Below, in pieces: positions 58,392 through 64,000 of a stretch of DNA of 64,000 bases (the stretch's first letter is position 1; each line of letters opens with the position of its first letter). This stretch comes from JAMCRM01 sp035561075 (GTDB taxonomy: Bacteria; Acidobacteriota; Terriglobia; Bryobacterales; Bryobacteraceae), in the NCBI GenBank assembly GCA_035561075.1, contig DATMYF010000057.1:86498-150497 (forward strand), given 5' to 3'. A program made the translations under genes and the position numbers. The notes under the pieces are model-generated. The model was not told where the DNA came from. It made no database searches and worked only from the letters and a program-made list of their open reading frames with translations.

Positions 58392-59909
58392 ATGAAGAAA
58401 CTGCTTGCCGCACTGCTATTGGCGGCCTGCGCTGCCCTGCCCGCGCCGCTGCCCAGAAAGCCAAAACTGGTGGTGATGATCACGGTGGACCAGTTCCGCC
58501 AGGACTACCTCACCCGCTTCCGCGCCGAGTATAAGGGCGGGTTGGACCGTCTGCTGAAGGAAGGCGCGGTCTTCACGAACGCCCGCTACGAGCACTTCCC
58601 TACCGTGACGGCCATCGGGCACGCCACCATACTGACCGGCGCGACTCCCTCGATCAGCGGCATCATCGGGAACGACTGGTACGACCGCGAGGAGGGCCGC
58701 ACGGTAACCAGCGTTTCGGATCCAACGGTTAAGCTCCTGGGCGCGGAGGGCACTGGGGCGTCACCGCGGCGCCTGCTGCCGAGCGCCCTGGGGGACGAGT
58801 TGAAGATGGCCGGGAACGGAAAACCGCGGGTGATCGGGATCTCCCTGAAGGACCGCGGGGCCATCCTACCGGCCGGCCATTCGGCCAACGGAGCTTACTG
58901 GTTCGATGCGAAGAGCGGCAACTTCGCCAGCAGCACCTTCTATTTCGCGGACCTGCCCGCCTGGGTCAAGGACTTCAACGCCAGCCGGCCGGCCGATCAG
59001 TACCGCGGCGCGGCGTGGCTCGATCACAAATTACCGGATATCCCCGGAAAGCTCTACGCCTCTATCGCGGAAAGCCCCTTCGGTAACGACATTCTCCTGG
59101 CCATGGTGGAGCGCACGGTGCAGGCCGAACAACTCGGGAAGCGCGACGTGACGGACCTGCTGTCGGTGAGCTTTTCCGCCAATGATTACGTGGGGCACCA
59201 TTATGGGCCAGACTCCCCGGAAGTGCGGGAAGTTTCGATCCGCACCGACGCCATGCTGGACCGTTTCTTCCGCTTCCTCGACACGCAGGTGGGGATGGCC
59301 AACGTGCTGGTCGTGCTAACCGGCGACCACGGCGTCTCCCCCACCCCCGAGGCCGAAGCGGCGCGCCGCATGCCTGGCGGCCGCATGCCGAAGGGCATCG
59401 TACAGGACACCGTACAGACGGCGCTGGTTAAGAAGTTCGGCGAAGGCAAGTGGATCCTGAGTCCTTCCGAACACTCCCTGTACCTCAATGTGGACCTCAT
59501 CCGGGCAAAGAACCTGGATCGCGCCGAGGTGAACCGCGTGGCGGCGCAGGCCGCGCTCGAGGTTCCTCACGTTTTCCGCGTCTACACCAGGGAGCGGTTG
59601 ATGGACGGCGCGGCGCTGGAGGACCAGGTAGGCCGGCGGGTGATGAACGGTTTCTATGTCCGGCGCAGCGCGGACGTCCACATCCTGCTGGAACCCTACT
59701 GGATGTTCAGCGCCAGCGGCACCACCCACGGCACCACGTTCAGCTACGACGCGCACGTGCCGCTGGTCTTCATGGGAGCTGGAATCCGGCCCGGCCGCTA
59801 CTTCAATGCCGTCGGTCCGCATGACATCGCCCCCACCCTGGCGGCAATCCTGGAAGTGGAGACGCCCAGCGGATCGGTAGGCAGGGTGCTCGATGAAATG
59901 TTCCAGTAA
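58392..59909 (+). CDS. PafA-like alkaline phosphatase, secreted
   Basis: This 505-residue protein has a signal peptide (about 1-20) and an alkaline-phosphatase-superfamily fold: metal ligand D33 in ITVDQFRQDYL, catalytic threonine T73 in FPTVTAIGHATILTG, N94 in IGNDWYD, and K153/R155 in SLKDRGAILPAGH, which match the Lys/Arg pair of PafA. Later metal sites are in DYVGHHYGPDSPE and LTGDHGVSPTPE. PafA enzymes release phosphate from many monoesters in the periplasm, often without phosphate repression. Phosphodiesterase activity cannot be excluded. Confidence 0.87.
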   Translation: MKKLLAALLLAACAALPAPLPRKPKLVVMITVDQFRQDYLTRFRAEYKGGLDRLLKEGAVFTNARYEHFPTVTAIGHATILTGATPSISGIIGNDWYDREEGRTVTSVSDPTVKLLGAEGTGASPRRLLPSALGDELKMAGNGKPRVIGISLKDRGAILPAGHSANGAYWFDAKSGNFASSTFYFADLPAWVKDFNASRPADQYRGAAWLDHKLPDIPGKLYASIAESPFGNDILLAMVERTVQAEQLGKRDVTDLLSVSFSANDYVGHHYGPDSPEVREVSIRTDAMLDRFFRFLDTQVGMANVLVVLTGDHGVSPTPEAEAARRMPGGRMPKGIVQDTVQTALVKKFGEGKWILSPSEHSLYLNVDLIRAKNLDRAEVNRVAAQAALEVPHVFRVYTRERLMDGAALEDQVGRRVMNGFYVRRSADVHILLEPYWMFSASGTTHGTTFSYDAHVPLVFMGAGIRPGRYFNAVGPHDIAPTLAAILEVETPSGSVGRVLDEMFQ

Positions 59910-59924
59910 GGGCGCCCGAGGCCC

Positions 59925-59930
59925 TATAAT
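59925..59930 (+). promoter_or_regulatory. -10 box of groES
   Basis: A perfect TATAAT ends 19 nt before the ATG at 59950, and GGAG follows at 59937. I find no CIRCE element (TTAGCACTC and its inverse) nearby. Confidence 0.5.
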
Positions 59931-59949
59931 TCGATAGGAGTACATAATT

Positions 59950-60237
59950 ATGACAATGCGTCCATTGCACGACCGCGTTCTGGTGAAGCGCCTGGAACAG
60001 GATGAGACGGTAGCCGGCGGGATCATAATCCCCGACACCGCCAAAGAGAAGCCGCAAAAGGCCGAAGTGATGGCTGTCGGCAACGGAAAACTGCTGGAGA
60101 CCGGGGAGCGCGTCCCTGTCGACGTGAAGGAAGGCGACCGGATCCTGTTCGGCAAGTACTCCGGTTCGGAGATCAAAATTGAGGGATCGGAGTACCTCAT
60201 TTTGCGTGAGGATGAAATCCTCGCGGTGCTGGAATAG
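59950..60237 (+). CDS. groES: Co-chaperonin GroES
   Basis: The 95-residue protein is a full-length GroES: RPLHDRVLVKRLEQDETVAGGIIIPDTAKEKP-type N-terminus with the mobile loop (shown by GGIIIPDTAKEKP), GDRILFGKYSGSEIKI and the closing REDEILAVLE. It caps GroEL for protein folding. groEL does not follow; a Skp-like gene does. A second ATG at 59956 could also serve as start. Confidence 0.97.
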   Translation: MTMRPLHDRVLVKRLEQDETVAGGIIIPDTAKEKPQKAEVMAVGNGKLLETGERVPVDVKEGDRILFGKYSGSEIKIEGSEYLILREDEILAVLE

Positions 60238-60318
60238 GCGCGGTACGGCGCGCACCGTGGCCCCCGGCCACTGTGTTAATCTGAGAACTTCAGAAACGTA
60301 ACAACCAGGAGTTTTTGC

Positions 60319-60843
60319 ATGTGTGCACGTACCGGGCTCAGGCTATCCCTGGCCTGTTTTGCCCTTTTCGGCGCCGCTCAGGTGGCTTCCGCCCAGGCGA
60401 AAATTGCCGTAGTCAATATGCAGCGGGCGGTCCTCGAATCGGCCGAGATCAAGAAGGCTAACGGGGAGATGGAAGCCCGCTATAAGCCGCGGCAGGCGGA
60501 AATTGAGAAACTGCAGAGAGACTTGCAGAACATCGACCAGCAGCTTCAGGCCAACGCTGGCAAGATGACACCGCAGGCGCAGGCCGATATGACGGCCGAC
60601 GGCCAGCGGAAGCAACGGGATCTCCGGCGGCTCACCGAAGACCTTCAGCAGGACGTGGAGCGCGACCGGAACGAGATTCTGGGGCGCAGCAGCCAGAAGA
60701 TGCAGGAAGTGGTTCGCAAGCTCGCCGAGGAGAAGGGACTGGACATGGTGGTCGACGTGACCAACACAGTGTTCTTCAAGCCTGCCCTAGAGATCACCAA
60801 CGAAGCGCTGGCGGCATACGACAAAGCAAATCCGCCCAAATAG
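60319..60843 (+). CDS. OmpH/Skp-like periplasmic chaperone
   Basis: The 174-residue protein has a signal peptide (about 1-26) and the OmpH pattern: KIAVVNMQRAVLESAEIKK, a long charged coiled coil (about 45-140), and the late strand GLDMVVDVTNTVFF. Skp-type trimers hold unfolded outer-membrane proteins in the periplasm; the outer-membrane receptors in this window are typical clients. AGGAG lies 8 nt before the ATG. In many bacteria it lies beside bamA and lpxD, which are absent here. Confidence 0.9.
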   Translation: MCARTGLRLSLACFALFGAAQVASAQAKIAVVNMQRAVLESAEIKKANGEMEARYKPRQAEIEKLQRDLQNIDQQLQANAGKMTPQAQADMTADGQRKQRDLRRLTEDLQQDVERDRNEILGRSSQKMQEVVRKLAEEKGLDMVVDVTNTVFFKPALEITNEALAAYDKANPPK

Positions 60844-60855
60844 GAGGCTGGCGTC

Positions 60856-61296
60856 ATGGCCGGCTACCTGGATCATTACGGAGAGAAGGACGCGCGGCGC
60901 GAGAAGCTGATCAAATACACCGCGCTGACGCTGCTAGCCGCCCTCGTTATCGGGGGCGGCCTGTACTTCTGGTTCAAGAACTATCGCCAGGAGCATCAGG
61001 TGCAGCGGTTTTTCGAACTGCTTGCCCGTAAGGATTACACGGGCGCGTACGCCCTATGGGGCTGCACCGAGGCGACGCCCTGCCGCGAATACCCGATGGC
61101 CGAGTTCCTGAAGGACTGGGGTGCTGGTCAGCGGGATCCCTCCACGTTCCGCGTCGTCAAGAGCCGGTCTTGCGGCTCCGGCGTGATCATCACCGTGGAT
61201 ACCGGATTGGGAGAGGGCTATGACAAGCTCTGGGTTGAACGCAAGGACCTCACCTTGGCCTTTTCGCCGTATCCCGGTTGTCCCCCCGGAAAATAG
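60856..61296 (+). CDS. Hypothetical membrane-anchored protein
   Basis: The 146-residue protein has one transmembrane helix near the N-terminus (about 23-44), with a charged cytoplasmic lead. A small extracytoplasmic domain follows, carrying three cysteines (in WGCTEATPC and RSCGSG) that could form disulfides. I do not recognise the family. It starts 12 nt after the Skp-like gene and has GGAGG just upstream, so it is likely co-transcribed and may act in the envelope. Confidence 0.68.
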   Translation: MAGYLDHYGEKDARREKLIKYTALTLLAALVIGGGLYFWFKNYRQEHQVQRFFELLARKDYTGAYALWGCTEATPCREYPMAEFLKDWGAGQRDPSTFRVVKSRSCGSGVIITVDTGLGEGYDKLWVERKDLTLAFSPYPGCPPGK

Positions 61297-61361
61297 TCAC
61301 GACCAGTACATCGGGGGTCCGCACCTTTCCCCGCAACCTGTTACCTCTTGTGTTCATCTCC

Positions 61362-61367
61362 TACAAT
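61362..61367 (+). promoter_or_regulatory. -10 box of the citrate synthase gene
   Basis: TACAAT ends 17 nt before the citrate synthase ATG. The -35 region is weak, and no clear Shine-Dalgarno is visible. Confidence 0.35.
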
Positions 61368-61384
61368 GGAAACGAGTATCACTT

Positions 61385-62509
61385 ATGGGAACGATAACGG
61401 GTGCAGGTCTCGAAGGGATCATCGCGGGCGAATCTGAAATCTGCTTCATCGACGGATCAGCAGGCGTCCTGAGCTATCGCGGGTACAATATACATACCCT
61501 GGCGGACCACGCCACCTTTGAGGAGGTGATCTACCTCCTGTGGCACGGCACGCTTCCCAAGACCGCGGAGCTCGATCAGTTGCGGCGGGATCTCGCGAGC
61601 GAGCGGCCGCTGCCCCAACGGGTGCTCGATTTCCTGGCCGGCATTCCCAAGGGGTCGCCCATGGACGTGCTGCGCACCGCGGTGTCGATGCTGGCGCTTG
61701 ACGATCCCCTGACACCCGACATGTCGCCGGCGGCCAACCACCAGAAAGCCCTGAAGCTGATGGCCAAGGGCGCCACGATCGTGACGGCCTTTGACCGGCT
61801 GCGCAACGGCAAGCCGCTGATCGAGGGTGACCCCGCACTGGGGTTCGCGGCGAACTTCCTGTATACCCTGACGGGCAACCGCCCGGACGACGTGATGACC
61901 CGCGCACTCGACGTCGCCCTGACGCTGCATGCGGACCACGAACTGAACGCTTCCACCTTTGCCGCGCGCGTGACCGCGGCGACGCTGTCCGATATTTATT
62001 CCGCTGTCACCTCGGCCATCGGAGCGCTCAAGGGACCGCTGCACGGCGGCGCCAACCAGGACGTGATCCGGTGGCTGCTGCAGTTGAGTGACGAGGATGC
62101 CGCGGCCGAGCGCGTCCACAACACCCTGGCGCGGAAGGTCAAGATACCGGGCTTCGGACACCGTGTCTATCGCACGGAGGATCCGCGCGCCACGCACTTG
62201 CGCGCACTGTCCGAAGAACTCGGCAACCGTACCGGCCAGCAACGGCTTTTCAAAATGTCGCGGCGCATGGAGGAAGAAGTCAAGAGCGAAAAGGGCCTAA
62301 ACCCCAACGTGGACTTCTATTCCGCCTCCACATATTACGCGCTGGGCATCCCTATCGACCTGTTCACTCCCGTGTTCGCGGTGAGCCGCATGTCCGGCTG
62401 GACCGCGCACGTGCTCGAACAATACCGAAACAATCGCCTGATCCGCCCGCGTGCCGACTATAAGGGCAACCCCGACGGCATGCCGTGGATCCCAATCGAG
62501 AAACGCTAA
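61385..62509 (+). CDS. Citrate synthase (small, two-domain type)
   Basis: The 374-residue protein has the citrate synthase triad in context: H220 in GPLHGGAN, H259 in GFGHRVY and D310 in NVDFYSAS, plus HADHELNAS and the N-terminal FIDGSAGVLSYRGYNI. It condenses acetyl-CoA and oxaloacetate in the TCA cycle. The short form, without an N-terminal zinc-like region, resembles Gram-positive and methylcitrate-type enzymes, so some 2-methylcitrate activity is possible. I chose ATG 61385, since upstream codons run into the preceding gene. Confidence 0.94.
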   Translation: MGTITGAGLEGIIAGESEICFIDGSAGVLSYRGYNIHTLADHATFEEVIYLLWHGTLPKTAELDQLRRDLASERPLPQRVLDFLAGIPKGSPMDVLRTAVSMLALDDPLTPDMSPAANHQKALKLMAKGATIVTAFDRLRNGKPLIEGDPALGFAANFLYTLTGNRPDDVMTRALDVALTLHADHELNASTFAARVTAATLSDIYSAVTSAIGALKGPLHGGANQDVIRWLLQLSDEDAAAERVHNTLARKVKIPGFGHRVYRTEDPRATHLRALSEELGNRTGQQRLFKMSRRMEEEVKSEKGLNPNVDFYSASTYYALGIPIDLFTPVFAVSRMSGWTAHVLEQYRNNRLIRPRADYKGNPDGMPWIPIEKR

Positions 62510-62510
62510 C

Positions 62511-62777
62511 GTGGACGAGCGAGCGTATTACAACGAATCCCAAACCACCAAGCCCGCGGAGCTGAACTGCCCCTTCTGCCATACCGCGGCGACCTACCAG
62601 TTGAAGTGGGTGGTGCGAAACAAGAAAGACCGCCTGCCCGGCGGCGCCGACGAACGCGACCGGGCCAAGTTCCAGAAGGCCCAGAGCTACATGGTTCTGG
62701 CCGTGGACAAGGTGCCGTGCCAACGCTGCCGCAGGCCTTTCGACATCTCCGGCATTAAGACGGTGGCGTTTTTATAG
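62511..62777 (+). CDS. Small zinc-ribbon-like protein
   Basis: The 88-residue protein has two cysteine pairs, CPFC (near residue 20) and CQRC (near 70), plus a nearby His. This makes a likely zinc ribbon. It has no other recognisable domain. It starts with GTG only 1 nt after the citrate synthase stop, so it is probably translated by re-initiation and belongs to the same transcript. Its function is unknown. Confidence 0.68.
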   Translation: MDERAYYNESQTTKPAELNCPFCHTAATYQLKWVVRNKKDRLPGGADERDRAKFQKAQSYMVLAVDKVPCQRCRRPFDISGIKTVAFL

Positions 62778-62831
62778 GGCGCGGTTCTAGCACTACAGAG
62801 GTGTCGAGCTCCCCGGATAAGGAGCAAGAAT

Positions 62832-64000
62832 ATGTCGCAGCACGATGCCCACGACGGAGTACGCCCTCGGACGGCGGTACTGACGCGTGGGTTCGATCCC
62901 CTCCTCTCCTTCGGTTCGGCGCGTCCGGCGGTATTCCGGAGCTCCACCTACGTGTTCCCCACCCCGGAAGCGGCGGAGCACGCCTTTGCGGTCACGCTCG
63001 GGAAGGCCGCACCGGAACCGGGCGAGCGTGCGGACCTGATCTACTCCCGCTTCTCCCACCCTAACGCGGAGATTCTGGAAGACCAGCTCGTGCCGCTCGA
63101 GCCGGGGGCGCACGATTCGGCTGTCTTTAATTCCGGGATGGCCGCCATCATGACCGCGTTCTTCACCTACGCGCGGCCGGGCGGCACCCTGGTCTACACC
63201 ACCCCCCTGTACGGCGGCACCACCGGGCTGATCCATAATTTCCTGGAACCGTTCGGCGTTCACTGCGTGGCGGTGCGCTCAGGCGACACCGAGGGCATCG
63301 ACCGCGCCATCCACGACGCCAGGAATCTCTGCATCGTCTATCTGGAGACGCCCGCCAACCCCACCCTCATCATGACGGATCTGAAGCGCGCCACCCGCAC
63401 CGCCAAGGCGCATCCCGACCGTCCCCTCGTGATGGTGGACAACACCTTCCTCGGCCCCGCCTTCCAGCATCCGCTGGCGATTGGTGCGGACCTGGCGCTC
63501 TATTCCGCCACCAAGTACCTCTCCGGCTTCAGCGACATGGTGGCGGGGGTGGCAATTGCGCGCGACCCCGAGGTGATCCGGCAGATTCGCAGCCGCCGCG
63601 GCATGTTCGGCAATATCCTGCAGCCGGACGAGTGCTGGATGCTCGACGGCCGGCTCCCCACGGTATCCCTGCGGATGAACCGGCAGAGCAAGAACGCGCA
63701 GCGCGTGGCCGAAGCACTGAATGGCCATCCCAGCCTGGCGCGCGTGATCTACCCGACGCTGTTTCAGGACCCCGAGCAGAAACGCATCTTCGAGGAACAG
63801 TGCGATTACCCGGGCGGCATCTTCTCCATCGATTTCAAAGGTGGCAAGGAAGCCGCATTCAAGTTCCTGCGGCAAGTGAAAATCGCTCGCAACGCGGTGT
63901 CGCTGGGCGGAGTGGAATCACTCACCTGCCACCCCAAAACCACCACACATTCGGGGATGTCGGCGCAGGAACTCGAAGAGTCCGGAATCACGGACGGCCT
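62832..64000 (+). CDS. Cys/Met-metabolism PLP enzyme (cystathionine gamma-synthase family), cut by the window end
   Basis: The gene runs off the right edge after 389 codons. It shows the gamma-family fold-type I features: YSRFSHPNAEILE, SGMAAIMTAFFTYARPGG, YLETPANPTL, VDNTFLGPAFQHPL, the PLP lysine in YSATKYLSGFSD (K228), and the late SLGGVESLTCHPKTTTHSG. Members transsulfurate or cleave Met, Cys and homologues, and the exact reaction cannot be assigned. AAGGAG lies 8 nt before the ATG at 62832. The cysteine desulfurase elsewhere in the window is not linked. Confidence 0.9.
   Translation, partial: MSQHDAHDGVRPRTAVLTRGFDPLLSFGSARPAVFRSSTYVFPTPEAAEHAFAVTLGKAAPEPGERADLIYSRFSHPNAEILEDQLVPLEPGAHDSAVFNSGMAAIMTAFFTYARPGGTLVYTTPLYGGTTGLIHNFLEPFGVHCVAVRSGDTEGIDRAIHDARNLCIVYLETPANPTLIMTDLKRATRTAKAHPDRPLVMVDNTFLGPAFQHPLAIGADLALYSATKYLSGFSDMVAGVAIARDPEVIRQIRSRRGMFGNILQPDECWMLDGRLPTVSLRMNRQSKNAQRVAEALNGHPSLARVIYPTLFQDPEQKRIFEEQCDYPGGIFSIDFKGGKEAAFKFLRQVKIARNAVSLGGVESLTCHPKTTTHSGMSAQELEESGITDG

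Noticed and set aside
59910..59949. CIRCE heat-shock operator before groES
   Set aside because: No TTAGCACTC-type inverted repeat is present.

Overview
The window is GC-rich, gene-dense chromosomal DNA of an acidobacterium, most likely the Bryobacterales/Solibacter lineage. This is inferred from the protein families: a PQQ-type sugar dehydrogenase with the C-terminal extension typical of Solibacter secreted proteins, a von Willebrand protein of the acidobacterial type, an Oar-like outer-membrane receptor without its usual N-terminal domain, and a TPR-rich Ser/Thr kinase. I see no rRNA, tRNA, CRISPR array, insertion sequence or phage gene. No gene-free stretch exceeds 300 bases.

Layout. (a) 1-5610, plus strand: the end of folC, an acyltransferase, a secreted thioredoxin-fold protein, a secreted M28 peptidase with a PDZ domain, and two proteins of unknown function. 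(b) 5623-15957, minus strand: a tightly packed run read as sugar dehydrogenase, DUF58 protein, TonB-dependent receptor, trpC, trpF, trpB, trpA, chorismate mutase, DAHP synthase, tyrA. From the DUF58 gene onward every junction overlaps, mostly by 4 nt. trpE, trpG and trpD are not here. (c) 16063-22624: a permease and a set of secreted carbohydrate-active proteins (DUF1080, an FGE-like/PL11 fusion, GH42). (d) 22664-26095: pyruvate carboxylase. (e) 26307-28653: a protein with a DUF4388-like domain, 43 perfect-length octads and a roadblock-like end, followed by a separate roadblock protein. (f) 28768-35489: cytochrome c, a catalytically dead S41 protease homologue, the von Willebrand protein, cysteine desulfurase, a probable glycoside-processing protein with a GT2 glycosyltransferase, and a PilZ protein. 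(g) 35560-43796: surface proteins, a PP2C phosphatase, an outer-membrane receptor, an HD protein with a response regulator, rpmB, membrane helpers and recX. (h) 43943-51216: a large cytoplasmic hybrid histidine kinase and a Ser/Thr kinase with TPRs. (i) 51369-58349: gltB-gltD with a divergent LysR regulator. (j) 58392-64000: a PafA-like phosphatase, groES, a Skp-like chaperone, citrate synthase, a small zinc-ribbon protein and a PLP enzyme cut by the window end.

The most unusual items are the 43-octad rod protein paired with a roadblock protein; the S41 homologue whose serine and lysine are both replaced; the FGE-like domain fused to a rhamnogalacturonan-lyase domain; the TonB receptor locked by overlaps to the head of an aromatic amino acid operon; a degenerate receiver domain in the hybrid kinase; and a recurring leaderless start pattern in which a TANNNT box lies 6-9 nt before the start codon and no Shine-Dalgarno is seen.
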